DNA of 64,000 bases from assembly GCF_003019815.1 (NCBI RefSeq), contig NZ_CP027773.1:5015501-5079500 (forward strand). The letters are read 5' to 3'. The notes under the pieces are model-generated. The model saw only the letters and a program-made list of their open reading frames with translations. It searched no databases and was not told the origin of the DNA. Below, in pieces: positions 43,466 to 52,360 of this stretch. The stretch comes from Variovorax sp. PMC12 (GTDB lineage Bacteria; Pseudomonadota; Gammaproteobacteria; Burkholderiales; Burkholderiaceae_C). The first letter of the stretch is position 1. Every line of letters begins with the position of its first letter. The position numbers and the translations under genes were made by a program.

Positions 43466-45127
43466 CTACGCGCATACGGCACCAGTGGATGCGTAGAGCA
43501 CCGCAAGAGGTTCGGAGCGCCCGCGCACCGCGAGCGTTTCAGGCGTGCCCAGGGTGTGCGCCACGCCCGCCTGCTCGGCCGCGAACAGCGAGACGACGAG
43601 GCGCGACGCCGCCGTCTTCGAATGGTCCTGCAGCCGGCTCGCGGTGTTCACCACTTCGCCGATGGCGGTGAAGGTGGTGGTTTCCAGGTAGCCCACCTCG
43701 CCCACCGCGGCGCGGCCCGCATGCAGGCCCATGCCGAACTCCAGCCGCTGGCCGAACTGCGCCTCGAAGCCCTGGCTCCATGCGTCCATGCGCTCGCCGA
43801 TCAGCTCGGTCGCGCGCAGCGCCTGCCTGCAGGCGGTCGGCAGGTCGCAGTCGAGCCCGAAGATGGCCATCACGCTGTCGCCGATGAACTGGTTGGGCAC
43901 GCCGCCGCTCTCGCGCACGGCCGCGCCCACGGTGGCGAAGTAGCGATCGAGCACATAGGCCAGGTCGAAGGGCCACTGCCGCTCCGACAGGCCTGACCAG
44001 CGCCGCAGGTCGACGAACAGGATCGCCACGTCTCGCTCGCGCCCGAAGCTGCCGACCGGCGCGGGCCGGCCTTCGTTGGGCAGCGGCGCGAACAGCGGCG
44101 TCACCTCGATGTCGCCGCGCGGGCGCAGCTGACAGGCCAGCCGCACGTCGGCGGGCGCGCGCACGCGCTCCAGCGTGCGTTGCTCGTCGCGGCCCGCTTC
44201 TCCGACGTGCTCCGCCGGGCCGGCCACGCGCACCCGGCAGGTCGAGCAGCGCGCCCGGCCGCCGCAGATCGACAGGTGGTCGATGCCGTGCGAACGGCTC
44301 GCCTCCAGCACGCTCCAGCCGCGCGGCACCTGCACCGTGCGGTCGGGATAGCGCAGCGTGATCGACGGCTGTCGCGACCAGCGCGCGAAAGCGTTGCGCC
44401 CCCAGCGCGCCAGAAGCAGCAGGGCCAGCGCCAGTCCGTAGAACCACTTGATGCTGTCTTCGGCCGTACCGAGCGCCTTGCCCTGCTCGGGCGTCGGCAG
44501 CACGACGGGCGGCACGCCGGTCCACTGGAACTCCCGGCCCATCGACACGAAGCCCATCGCCGCCGTCAGCGGCAGCGTCACGGCCACGGCCAGCAGCAGG
44601 TAGGAAAAGCGCCGGTACGCCGGCTGCGCCCGCAGCGCGAAGTGCAGGCCGAGGCAGCCGTGGGTCCAGGCCGCCAGCATCATCACCAATTGCGCGGCCG
44701 CGCCCTGCCAGTCCCACAGGCCCCAGACCACCCGCACGTACGAGCCCTCGATGCCGTAGGCCATGTAGGCGCCGCGCATGGCCGTGAGGTGGGTGGCCAG
44801 CAGCAGCGGCAGCGCAAAGCCCAGCAGCACCCGCAGGCCCTCCAGCGGCGGCATGCGCAGGGTGCGCCGCTCCCACAGCGCGACCACGGCCAGCACGAGG
44901 TGGGTGCCCGCGGCGCCATACAGCAGCGCGGTGCCGGGCAGGCTGTGCCAGAACTTCTGCACGCCGCGCAGCACGGTTTCGGCGGCGGCAAACGAATAGA
45001 TGCCGAGCGAATGGTTCAGCAGGTGAACCGTGATGTAGGCCATCAGCACCAGCCCGCTCGCCCAGCGGAGATTGCGCCGTGTCGGCGTTCTCGGGGAAAA
45101 GTGCGGTTGGGGGGAACGTCTGTCCAT
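43466..45127 (-). CDS. Membrane nucleotide cyclase with heme-like membrane domain and 2Fe-2S ferredoxin domain
   Basis: 553 residues. About six membrane helices (20-245) carry His35, 39, 76, 113, 156 and 162, like cytochrome b anchors of succinate dehydrogenase. A plant-type ferredoxin domain (about 255-345) has Cys288, 294, 297 and 332 ('CGGRARCSTCRVRV', 'LACQL'). A class III cyclase domain (about 365-545) follows with metal Asp373 and Asp417 ('FIGDSVMAIFG') and Asn494/Arg498 ('VVNTASRL'). The usual adenine-selecting Lys is Gln413. A redox-controlled cAMP synthase is inferred. It is divergent from a Crp/Fnr gene. Confidence 0.85.
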   Translation of the reverse strand: MDRRSPQPHFSPRTPTRRNLRWASGLVLMAYITVHLLNHSLGIYSFAAAETVLRGVQKFWHSLPGTALLYGAAGTHLVLAVVALWERRTLRMPPLEGLRVLLGFALPLLLATHLTAMRGAYMAYGIEGSYVRVVWGLWDWQGAAAQLVMMLAAWTHGCLGLHFALRAQPAYRRFSYLLLAVAVTLPLTAAMGFVSMGREFQWTGVPPVVLPTPEQGKALGTAEDSIKWFYGLALALLLLARWGRNAFARWSRQPSITLRYPDRTVQVPRGWSVLEASRSHGIDHLSICGGRARCSTCRVRVAGPAEHVGEAGRDEQRTLERVRAPADVRLACQLRPRGDIEVTPLFAPLPNEGRPAPVGSFGRERDVAILFVDLRRWSGLSERQWPFDLAYVLDRYFATVGAAVRESGGVPNQFIGDSVMAIFGLDCDLPTACRQALRATELIGERMDAWSQGFEAQFGQRLEFGMGLHAGRAAVGEVGYLETTTFTAIGEVVNTASRLQDHSKTAASRLVVSLFAAEQAGVAHTLGTPETLAVRGRSEPLAVLYASTGAVCA

Positions 45128-45193
45128 GAACGGGTTCGAAGCGGCTCCCGAGCATAATCCGCGCGCTCATCCCCCTTGACCACAGACCCCGGC

Positions 45194-45922
45194 ATGGACA
45201 AACCAGACCCTGTCCCGCGTTCCAGCCTCGCACTGCGCCAGATCGCGCTGCTCGAAGGCCTCTCCGACCAGCGGCTGGACCTGCTGGCCCGGCAATGCCT
45301 GTGGCACAGCGTGGAAGCCGGCAAGCCCCTGCTGCTGCGCGCCGAGCAGCAGGGCGAGGTGTTCCTGCTGGTCTCGGGCCGGGTGCGGGTGACGACCTAT
45401 TCGGCCAACGGCCGGCAGGTGACCTTCCGCGACTCGGAGGCCGGGGAGCATTTCGGCGACATCGCCGCCATCGACGGCGGCCCGCGCTCGGCCGACGTCG
45501 TCACCCTTGCGCCCAGCGTGGTCGCCAGCCTGGACCGTGCCGCCTTCATGGCCCTTTTGCGCGACGAGCCGCTGGTGGCTGAGCGGGTGATGCTGCGGCT
45601 GGCTTCGCTGGTGCGGCAGCTGTCGGAACGGGTGATCGACCTGAGCACCCTGGGCGTGCAGAACCGGCTGCACGCCGAGCTGCTGCGCCTGGCCCGTGCC
45701 GCCGGCCCGCATGGCGGGGACGCCAACCAGGCCCGGCTGGACCCCGCGCCCAAGCATGCGGCGCTGGCCAGCCAGATCAGCACCAACCGCGAGCAGGTCA
45801 CCCGCGAACTCAACGTGCTGGTGCGCAGCGGCGTGCTGCGCAAGGACGACAAGGCCCTGCTGGTGGCCGACATCGCCCGCCTCGAGGCGATGGTCTCGCA
45901 GGTGCGGGGCGACGCCGGCTGA
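45194..45922 (+). CDS. Crp/Fnr-family regulator
   Basis: 242 residues from ATG 45194 (MDKPDPVPRS); a TTG six codons upstream is possible. A cyclic-nucleotide-type beta roll (about 20-140, 'GEVFLLVSGRVRVTTYSANG', 'AGEHFGDIAAIDGG') and a C-terminal HTH (about 180-235, 'ALASQISTNREQVTRELNVL') are present. There are no N-terminal cysteines, so it is not an Fnr-type Fe-S sensor. Divergence from the redox cyclase by 66 bases suggests they form one signalling pair. Confidence 0.85.
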   Translation: MDKPDPVPRSSLALRQIALLEGLSDQRLDLLARQCLWHSVEAGKPLLLRAEQQGEVFLLVSGRVRVTTYSANGRQVTFRDSEAGEHFGDIAAIDGGPRSADVVTLAPSVVASLDRAAFMALLRDEPLVAERVMLRLASLVRQLSERVIDLSTLGVQNRLHAELLRLARAAGPHGGDANQARLDPAPKHAALASQISTNREQVTRELNVLVRSGVLRKDDKALLVADIARLEAMVSQVRGDAG

Positions 45923-45934
45923 ACCGGCCGGCCG

Positions 45935-46408
45935 TCAGTTGAAGCGGCCGTTGCGGCCGCCGATGCTGAAGCGGCCGGCGCCCAGCAGCACCACCGTCAG
46001 TGCGCCGAACAGGTACAGGCCCTGCAGTTCCAGCGCCCAGCCGCCCTGCTTGGTCAGCGCGAACAGGTCGGCCATGTGCACGAGGCCGAAAGCCACCAGC
46101 ATGTTGATCACCACCACGCCGGCGGCGGCGCGGGTGAAGAGGCCCGCGATCATCAGCAGCGGCGCGACGATTTCGCCGACGTACACCAGGTAGGCGATGC
46201 CGCCCGGCAGCCCGGCCTTGGCCAGCATGCCCGCGATGAAGCCGACGCCCGCCGACAGCTTGAAGATGCCGTGCAGCAGCACCAGGAAGCCGACCGTCAC
46301 GCGGATCAGCAGCTTGCCGGAGTCGTCCAGCGTGGTGGGGGAGACGGCGGAAAGCGGCGATGCGATCGGCGCACGTGGGGTGTTGGCGGCTGCGGCCTGG
46401 GTGTTCAT
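45935..46408 (-). CDS. DoxX-family membrane protein
   Basis: 157 residues from ATG 46408 (MNTQAAAANT). Four helices: about 38-58, 75-98, 103-125 and 130-150. 'RVTVGFLVLLHGIFKLSAGV' and 'YLVYVGEIVAPLLMIAGLFT' mark the DoxX family. Members are linked to redox or thiosulfate/quinone chemistry, but few are characterised. Convergent with the Crp/Fnr gene. Confidence 0.85.
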   Translation of the reverse strand: MNTQAAAANTPRAPIASPLSAVSPTTLDDSGKLLIRVTVGFLVLLHGIFKLSAGVGFIAGMLAKAGLPGGIAYLVYVGEIVAPLLMIAGLFTRAAAGVVVINMLVAFGLVHMADLFALTKQGGWALELQGLYLFGALTVVLLGAGRFSIGGRNGRFN

Positions 46409-46523
46409 GGCGGATCCTTGGAAATTGAAGGCCGCCGCGAAATGCGACGGTTGCGCCGCCAGTGTGCGCAGCCGCCGGAAAGCGGGATGTGCGTAAACGC
46501 ACATGTTTTGCCGCAAAGCCGCC

Positions 46524-47453
46524 TCAGCGCGCGCCGAAATGGCTGGTCCACTTGCGTTCGTAGTCCATCTTCGCGAAGTGCGCCGCCATGAAGTCGATGA
46601 AGCTGCGCACCTTGGCCGACAGGTGCTTGCGGCTCGGATACGCCAGGTTGATGGTCAGGTGCGGCAGGTCCCAGTCGTCCAGCGTGGGCACCAGCCGGCC
46701 GGCCACGACGTCGTCGTAGACGATGTAGGTCGGCTGCACCAGGATCCCCATGCCGTCGAGCGCGGCGGCCCGCAGCACCTGGCCGTCGTTCGACTCGAGC
46801 AGCCCGGTGACCGACACCGTTCGCGTCTCGCCCCGGCGGCTGAAGCGCAGCTCGTTCGGGTTGTTGGCGTGGGTGTAGATCAGCAGCTTGTGCCGCGCGA
46901 GTTCTTCCAGCGTCTTCGGAAAGCCGTGCTGCGCAAAGTAGCGCGGTGACGCCACCAGGATGCGCCGCGTCTCGCCCAACCGGCGGATCGTGACGTTCGA
47001 GTCGGGCTCGAACTCACGCGTGCGGATCGCCACGTCGATGTTGTTGTCGATCAGGTCGAAGTACCGGTTGGCGGCTTCCACGTGCACCGTCACGCCCGGA
47101 TAGCGCTGGGTGTATTCGCGCAGCAGCGGCGCGATGTGGTGGATGGAGAACGACAGCGACGCCGTCACCCGCAGCGTGCCGGTCGGGTTGAAGGCGGTGG
47201 CGTTGACCGTCGATTCCGCATCTGCCAGGTCGCTCAGGATGGCGCGGGCGCGGCCGCAGAACTCGCGGCCCGTGTCGGTCAGGTAGAGCCGGCGGGTGTT
47301 GCGCTCCACCAGCCGCGCGCCCAGGCGGTCCTCCAGCGCACTCAGGTGCCGGCTCGCGGCGGCGTTGGAAAGGCCCAGCGCCTCGGCCGCCCGGCTCAGG
47401 CTGCCGGCATCGGCGATCTGCACGAGCAGGGCGATTTCGGTCCAGCGGTCCAT
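46524..47453 (-). CDS. LysR-family regulator, divergent from the dioxygenase gene
   Basis: 309 residues. HTH at about 1-60 ('GSLSRAAEALGLSNAAASRHL'; the cited stretch covers the recognition helix), then the substrate domain with 'TLRVTASLSFSIHHIAPLLR'. Divergent from the intradiol dioxygenase, with a T-N11-A palindrome between, so it should control that gene. Whether it also controls DoxX, 115 bases downstream, is unclear. Confidence 0.85.
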   Translation of the reverse strand: MDRWTEIALLVQIADAGSLSRAAEALGLSNAAASRHLSALEDRLGARLVERNTRRLYLTDTGREFCGRARAILSDLADAESTVNATAFNPTGTLRVTASLSFSIHHIAPLLREYTQRYPGVTVHVEAANRYFDLIDNNIDVAIRTREFEPDSNVTIRRLGETRRILVASPRYFAQHGFPKTLEELARHKLLIYTHANNPNELRFSRRGETRTVSVTGLLESNDGQVLRAAALDGMGILVQPTYIVYDDVVAGRLVPTLDDWDLPHLTINLAYPSRKHLSAKVRSFIDFMAAHFAKMDYERKWTSHFGAR

Positions 47454-47520
47454 GGGGCGGTGTCTCCGGGGCTTGTCTTCTGTGTGTTCGGACGATTTTG
47501 GCGCAGCGGCGTTGCGACCG

Positions 47521-47535
47521 TTCCGCTGGGCGGAA
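47521..47535. promoter_or_regulatory. LysR-type operator palindrome
   Basis: TTCCGC-TGG-GCGGAA, a perfect 15-base palindrome containing T-N11-A, lies 85 bases before the dioxygenase ATG and 67 bases before the LysR ATG. Confidence 0.55.
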
Positions 47536-47620
47536 AAATCATTTGCGCCCGGCGGCTTTCGGCGCGGCGGCGCGCGGCCTAAAGTGCGCCGTACCTACGA
47601 GACGACATGGAGACACCACG

Positions 47621-48466
47621 ATGCGCAACCTCAACCAGGACAACATCACGCAGGCCGTGCTTGCGCGCTTCGCCGACACGCCAGACCCTCGCCTGCGCGA
47701 GATCATGACCAGCCTGGTGCAGCACCTACACGCCTTTGCGCGCGAGGTGAAGCTCACCGAGGACGAGTGGTTCCAGGGCATCCAGTACCTCACGGCCACC
47801 GGCCAGAAGTGCGACGACAAGCGGCAGGAATTCATCCTGCTGTCGGACGTGCTGGGCCTGTCGATGCTCACCATCGCGATGAACAACGACAAGCCCGCGG
47901 GCTGCACCGAGGCCACGGTGTTCGGCCCCTTCTACTTCGACGGTGCCCCCGAGTACGAGCACGGCGACGACGTGGCCAACGGCGCCGAGGGCGAGCCCTG
48001 CGACGTGCATGCCACCGTGCGCGGGCTCGGCGGCGAGCCGGTGTCCGGCGCGGTCGTCGACGTGTGGCAGGCCGACGCCGGCGGCCACTACGACGTGCAG
48101 CACGCCGGGCTCGACCATGCGGAGAACCGTGGCACGCTGCGCACCGGGCCAGACGGCTCGCTGCATTTCCGCAGCGTGGTGGCGGTGGCGTACCCGATCC
48201 CGGTCGACGGCCCCGTGGGCGACCTGCTGCGCGCGACGAAGCGCCACCCGTGGCGGCCCGCGCACCTGCATTTCAAGATCGAGGCGCCGGGCTACGAGCG
48301 GCTCATCACGCACGTGTTCCGCGACGGCGACGAATGGCTGGACTCCGACGCCGTGTTCGCGGTGCGCCAGTCGCTGGTCGCGCCGTGGAAGAAGCAGGAC
48401 AACGGCCGCTGGCGCCTGGACTTCGACTTCGTGCTCAATCCGCTGAAGCAGCCGGCCCGGCAGTAG
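47621..48466 (+). CDS. Intradiol ring-cleavage dioxygenase, hydroxyquinol 1,2-dioxygenase type
   Basis: Fe(III) dioxygenase of 281 residues. Ligands Tyr157 ('DAGGHYDVQ'), Tyr191 ('AYPIPVDG'), His215 and His217 ('PAHLHFKI') are in place, with the helical N-terminal dimer domain at about 1-100. Length and 'CTEATVFGPFYFDGAPE' favour hydroxyquinol dioxygenase (ChqB/TftH type), giving maleylacetate, over catechol dioxygenase; a chlorocatechol enzyme is the main alternative. A maleylacetate reductase gene lies 5 kb upstream. A clear terminator follows. Confidence 0.82.
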   Translation: MRNLNQDNITQAVLARFADTPDPRLREIMTSLVQHLHAFAREVKLTEDEWFQGIQYLTATGQKCDDKRQEFILLSDVLGLSMLTIAMNNDKPAGCTEATVFGPFYFDGAPEYEHGDDVANGAEGEPCDVHATVRGLGGEPVSGAVVDVWQADAGGHYDVQHAGLDHAENRGTLRTGPDGSLHFRSVVAVAYPIPVDGPVGDLLRATKRHPWRPAHLHFKIEAPGYERLITHVFRDGDEWLDSDAVFAVRQSLVAPWKKQDNGRWRLDFDFVLNPLKQPARQ

Positions 48467-48522
48467 GAGGCAAGGCCGGCGGCGCCGGGCGCGTTCCGCG
48501 CCATCCTGCTACGCTCGGAAGG

Positions 48523-48548
48523 CCCGCCCGCATGGCGGGTTTTCTTTT
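48523..48548 (+). terminator. Rho-independent terminator after the dioxygenase
   Basis: Stem CCCGCC / GGCGGG with a 5-base loop, followed by TTTTCTTTT. It lies just before the next plus-strand gene, whose ATG is at 48560. Confidence 0.75.
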
Positions 48549-48559
48549 GCCTTCCGCCC

Positions 48560-49318
48560 ATGGTTTTCCCCCTGATCACCGACCCGCATTTCTATGCGGT
48601 CGCCATTCCCGCCGTGCTGCTGCTCGGCATCAGCAAGAGCGGCTTCGGCGCCGGCTTCGGGTCGCTCGCGGTGCCGCTGATGGCCCTGGCCGTCACCGTG
48701 CCGCAGGCAGCCGCCATCCTGATGCCGCTGTTGCTGCTGATGGACGTGCTGGGCCTGGCCGCGTTCCGGCGCGACTTCGACCGCTCGCTGCTCAAGTTCC
48801 TGATTCCGTTCGGCCTGCTGGGCACGGTGATCGGCACGCTGCTGTTTCGCATGCTGCCGGCGCACACGGTGGCGGGCATCGTCGGCGTGTTCACGCTGCT
48901 GTTCCTGGCGCAGCGCCTGCTGTTCCCGCCCAAGCCTGACGACCCGCTGCCCTCGCGCCGCGTGGGCGCGGTGCTGACCACCGTGTCGGGCTTCACCAGC
49001 TTCATCGCGCATGCGGGCGGCCCGCCCATCAACGCCTACGTGATTCCGCTGCGGCTCAAGCCCGTGATCTTCACGGCCACCATGGCGTATTTCTTCTTCG
49101 TGGTGAACCTCAGCAAGTGGATTCCCTACGCCTGGCTGGGCCTCATCGACTTGCGCACGCTGGCCACTTCGCTGGTGCTGATGCCGATCGCGCCGTTCGG
49201 CGTGTGGGTCGGCATCCGCATTGCGCGGCGTATCGACGCGACCTGGTTCTATCGCTTCGTGTACCTGGGCATGCTGCTCACGGGCCTGAAGCTCGTCTAC
49301 GACGGATTCATCGCCTGA
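48560..49318 (+). CDS. TauE/SafE-family permease
   Basis: 252 residues, about seven or eight helices. 'LLLGISKSGFGAGFGSLAVPLM' and 'FTSFIAHAGGPPINAYVIPL' (cited in part) are family hallmarks. Members export or import small organosulfur or carboxylate anions. The preceding terminator separates it from the dioxygenase, so a joint role is uncertain. No ribosome site stands out at the ATG. Confidence 0.85.
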   Translation: MVFPLITDPHFYAVAIPAVLLLGISKSGFGAGFGSLAVPLMALAVTVPQAAAILMPLLLLMDVLGLAAFRRDFDRSLLKFLIPFGLLGTVIGTLLFRMLPAHTVAGIVGVFTLLFLAQRLLFPPKPDDPLPSRRVGAVLTTVSGFTSFIAHAGGPPINAYVIPLRLKPVIFTATMAYFFFVVNLSKWIPYAWLGLIDLRTLATSLVLMPIAPFGVWVGIRIARRIDATWFYRFVYLGMLLTGLKLVYDGFIA

Positions 49319-49336
49319 GGCCCGCGCGGCGGCCCG

Positions 49337-49696
49337 TCAGAACTCGACGATCGACTTGAAGCCGCCGAAGATCATGCGCCTGGCGTCGAAGGGCATGGTC
49401 TTGGGGTCCATCGATGCGATGCGCGGGTCGGCCATCACCTTGGCGTTCACCGTGTCGCGGTGCTTGCGCGACTTGTAGGTGATCCACGAGAAGGCCACGG
49501 TCTCGTCGGCCTTCTGCTTCACGCTCTGTGGAAACGAGGTCAGCTTGCCGGGCTTCACGTCGTCGGCGATGCACTCGACGTATTCGAGCGCGCCGTATTC
49601 CATCCAGACCTTGCCGGCCTTGCGCGCCAGCTTGCGGTAGGCCTCTACGTTGGCACTGGGAACGGCGACGATGAAACCGTCTACATAACGAGCCAT
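49337..49696 (-). CDS. DUF1428-family protein
   Basis: 119 residues from ATG 49696 (MARYVDGFIV). 'YVDGFIVAVPSANVEAYRKL', 'VAFSWITYKSRKHRDTVNAK' and 'RMIFGGFKSIVEF' match the DUF1428 dimeric ferredoxin-like fold. Function unknown. Last gene of the TetR-linked minus-strand group. Confidence 0.85.
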   Translation of the reverse strand: MARYVDGFIVAVPSANVEAYRKLARKAGKVWMEYGALEYVECIADDVKPGKLTSFPQSVKQKADETVAFSWITYKSRKHRDTVNAKVMADPRIASMDPKTMPFDARRMIFGGFKSIVEF

Positions 49697-49766
49697 GGAA
49701 GTTCTCCTGAACAAAGAGTGGAACCGTTGAAGAAAAAATACCGGCGGCTGCATGTGGCCTCCTGGC

Positions 49767-51236
49767 TCACGATGCCGCCGATCCACGGGGTGCCGCTTCT
49801 TCTTCGTTGTTGTTGTCCTGCATCTGCCCCGGCATGGTGGAGCGAAGCAGCAACGCCCCGATCAGGCCCGCCGCCGCCGCGAACACGGCGCCGACGAGAA
49901 ACGCAAGGTTGTAGCCGCCGGTGAGCGCCAGCGGCATCTGCGCGCCGGCGGCCTCCATCGACGCGGTGCGCGCCGCCGCGGCGCTGGCCAGCACCGCCAG
50001 GCCCAGCGCGCCGCCCATCATGAAGGCCGTGTTGACCACGCCCGAGGCCAGGCCCGAATCGGACGGGCCCACCTCGCTCATGGCCGCCAGCAGCACCGGG
50101 TTGAACGCCATGCCCGCGCCCAGGCCGAGCAGCATCATGCCGGGCAGCACGTCGACCACGAAGCTGCCGTTGACCGGTGCGCGCGCGAACAGCGCCAGCC
50201 CGATGGCCGCGAGCCACAGCCCCGCCGCCAGCGGCTTGCGGATGCCGAAGCGCATCACGATTTTTGCCGACAGGCCCAGCGAGAACACCGCCATGATGAT
50301 GTTGGCCGGCAGGAAGGCCAGGCCGATCTGCATCGGCGTGTACTGCAGCACCAGCTGCATGTAGAGCGCCGAGATGAAGAACCACGCGAACATGGCGGCC
50401 GCCCACAGCACGCCCACCACGTTGGCCACCGACACGCTGCGCAGCCGGAACAGGCCCAGCGGCATCAGCGGATGCTGCACGCGCGCCTCGATGGCGATGA
50501 ACACCGCCAGCAGCACCACGGCCGCGCCGAGCAGGCCCACGGTCTGCGTGGAACCCCAGCCCGCTTCGTTGCCGTTGACCACGCCGTACACCGCCAGCAT
50601 GAGCGACAGCGTGACCGTCACCGCGCCGGCCACGTCGAGCTTCTCGCCGTGCGCATGGCCGCGCGCGCTCGGCAGCAGCGCCACGCACAGCGCATACACC
50701 GCCACGCCGATCGGCAGGTTCACCAGGAAGATCCAGTGCCAGCTCAGCGTGCTCGTGAGCAGGCCGCCCAGCAGCACGCCGATGCTGCCGCCGCCCGCGC
50801 ACACGAAGCCGTACACGCCCATGGCCTTGGCGCGCTCGGCCGGCTCGGTGAAGAGGTTCATGATGAGCGAGAGCGACACGGCCGAAACCACCGCGCCGCC
50901 CAGCCCCTGGACCGCACGGGCCGCCACCAGCAGCACCTGCGAGTTGGAGATGCCGCAGGCCAGCGAGGCCAGCGTGAACAGCACCAGCCCTATGAGAAAG
51001 AGCTTGCGGTGGCCGTACAGGTCGCCGAGCCGCCCGCCCAGCAGCAGGAAGCCGCCGAAGGTCAGCATGTAGGCGTTCACCACCCAGACCAGCGATGTCT
51101 CGGTGAAGCCGAGGTCGGTGCGGATCGAGGGCAGCGCGACGTTCACGATGGTGGTGTCCAGCACGATCATCAGCACGCCGAGGCACAGCACCATCAGCGC
51201 GAGCCAGCGCTTTCGGCTGTCGAGTGCGTCCGTCAT
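49767..51236 (-). CDS. MFS transporter, DHA2 (14-helix) drug-efflux type
   Basis: 489 residues from ATG 51236 (MTDALDSRKR), about 14 membrane helices. 'LDTTIVNVALPSIRTDLGF' and 'GGRLGDLYGHRKLFLIG' are the DHA2 motifs C-like and A. It lies 5 bases after a VOC gene, in one operon under the TetR gene at 52361. Likely an exporter of toxic organics; substrate unknown. Confidence 0.88.
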   Translation of the reverse strand: MTDALDSRKRWLALMVLCLGVLMIVLDTTIVNVALPSIRTDLGFTETSLVWVVNAYMLTFGGFLLLGGRLGDLYGHRKLFLIGLVLFTLASLACGISNSQVLLVAARAVQGLGGAVVSAVSLSLIMNLFTEPAERAKAMGVYGFVCAGGGSIGVLLGGLLTSTLSWHWIFLVNLPIGVAVYALCVALLPSARGHAHGEKLDVAGAVTVTLSLMLAVYGVVNGNEAGWGSTQTVGLLGAAVVLLAVFIAIEARVQHPLMPLGLFRLRSVSVANVVGVLWAAAMFAWFFISALYMQLVLQYTPMQIGLAFLPANIIMAVFSLGLSAKIVMRFGIRKPLAAGLWLAAIGLALFARAPVNGSFVVDVLPGMMLLGLGAGMAFNPVLLAAMSEVGPSDSGLASGVVNTAFMMGGALGLAVLASAAAARTASMEAAGAQMPLALTGGYNLAFLVGAVFAAAAGLIGALLLRSTMPGQMQDNNNEEEAAPRGSAAS

Positions 51237-51241
51237 GCGCG

Positions 51242-51661
51242 TCACACCAGGGGCTTGCCGCCGTTGATGAGCCAGGGCGTGCCGAAGCGGTCGGTCACCA
51301 TGCCGAAGCCCTCGACCCAGAAGGTCGGGCCGAACTGCATCGTGACCTTGCCGCCCTCGGCGAAGGCGTCGAACACGCGCCGGGCTTCGGGCACCGTGTC
51401 GAGCGTGAGCGCCACGCCGAAGCCCTTCATGCCTTCGTAGGGCATGCCGGGCATGGAGTCGGAGGCCATGAGCAGGCCGTCGCCATAGGCGAGGGCGGCA
51501 TGCATGATGCGGTCGGCCGCGCCGGGCGGGAACTGCTCGGCGCCGGGCGCCTGGGCCATGGTCATCATCATCTGCATCTTGCCGCCGAGCGTCTTCTCGT
51601 AGAAGCGCATGGCCTCGGCTGCATTGCCGTCGAACGTGAGGTAGGCGTTGATGGGGGACAT
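51242..51661 (-). CDS. VOC-family (PhnB/glyoxalase-like) protein
   Basis: 139 residues from ATG 51661 (MSPINAYLTF). 'LTFDGNAAEAMRFYEKTLGG' and 'FGPTFWVEGFGMVTDRFGTPW' are PhnB-like VOC motifs. Paralogue of the next gene upstream. VOC proteins of this type include resistance proteins and epimerases; the activity is unknown. Confidence 0.82.
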   Translation of the reverse strand: MSPINAYLTFDGNAAEAMRFYEKTLGGKMQMMMTMAQAPGAEQFPPGAADRIMHAALAYGDGLLMASDSMPGMPYEGMKGFGVALTLDTVPEARRVFDAFAEGGKVTMQFGPTFWVEGFGMVTDRFGTPWLINGGKPLV

Positions 51662-51784
51662 GAGAGTTTCCTTGGTTGCTTTTGAGTGGCTGTCTCGAGG
51701 TTGGCAGGGCCCCATGAGCTTGGCGACATGGGGGCTCGGGCCGTGCTTGAACCAGGTGACCCGTGACGAAAGAAAGATGCGCGG

Positions 51785-52228
51785 TCAGGCCGGTTGCGCC
51801 ACGACCAGCAGCCAGCCCACGCCGAAGCGGTCGGTCAGCATGCCGAAGCTGGAGGTGAAGAAGGTCGGGATCAGCGGCTGCATCACCTGGCCGCCTTCGG
51901 CCAGCGCGTTGAACCACTTCACGGCTTCGGCGTCGGTGCCGGCGGTGAGGGCCAGCATGATGCCCTCGAACTTCGGCTGGCCCGAGCAGCGGCCGTCGGA
52001 GGCCATGAGCTCGGTCTCGCCGATGCGGACCACCGCGTGCATCACCTTGTCGGGCGCGGGCCCGGCACCGCCGCAACTGGCGTCGGGGTTGCCGGAAGCG
52101 GCGGGCTCGGGTGCCGGCGCGTCGGCATAGCGCATCAGCTGGATCGTTTCGGCGCCGAGCGCCTGCTTGTAGAAGCCGAGCGCTTCGTCGCAGCGGCCTT
52201 CGAACGAGAGGTAAGACTGGACTTTCAT
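51785..52228 (-). CDS. VOC-family (PhnB/glyoxalase-like) protein
   Basis: 147 residues from ATG 52228. 'YLSFEGRCDEALGFYKQALG' and 'FFTSSFGMLTDRFGVGWLLV' show the same PhnB-like fold as its downstream neighbour. First gene after the double operator, divergent from the TetR gene. Confidence 0.82.
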   Translation of the reverse strand: MKVQSYLSFEGRCDEALGFYKQALGAETIQLMRYADAPAPEPAASGNPDASCGGAGPAPDKVMHAVVRIGETELMASDGRCSGQPKFEGIMLALTAGTDAEAVKWFNALAEGGQVMQPLIPTFFTSSFGMLTDRFGVGWLLVVAQPA

Positions 52229-52303
52229 GGCGATTCCTTCTGGCGGATGAGGTGGGTCGGTGGGGCCACGGCGTATCAGGCCGCAAACAATCGGATTACT
52301 TTG

Positions 52304-52348
52304 TGTACACCGTCCACAAAGAATAGCAGGGATAATGGACGGTGTCCA
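52304..52348. promoter_or_regulatory. Two TetR-type operator palindromes
   Basis: TGTACACCGTCCA (52304-52316) and TGGACGGTGTCCA (52336-52348) are two copies of TGGAC-N3-GTCCA in a 32-base repeat; the second is perfect. Their 10-base cores are exact inverted copies. They lie between the divergent VOC and tetR genes and should bind the TetR protein. Confidence 0.65.
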
Positions 52349-52360
52349 CATGGAAGTGCA

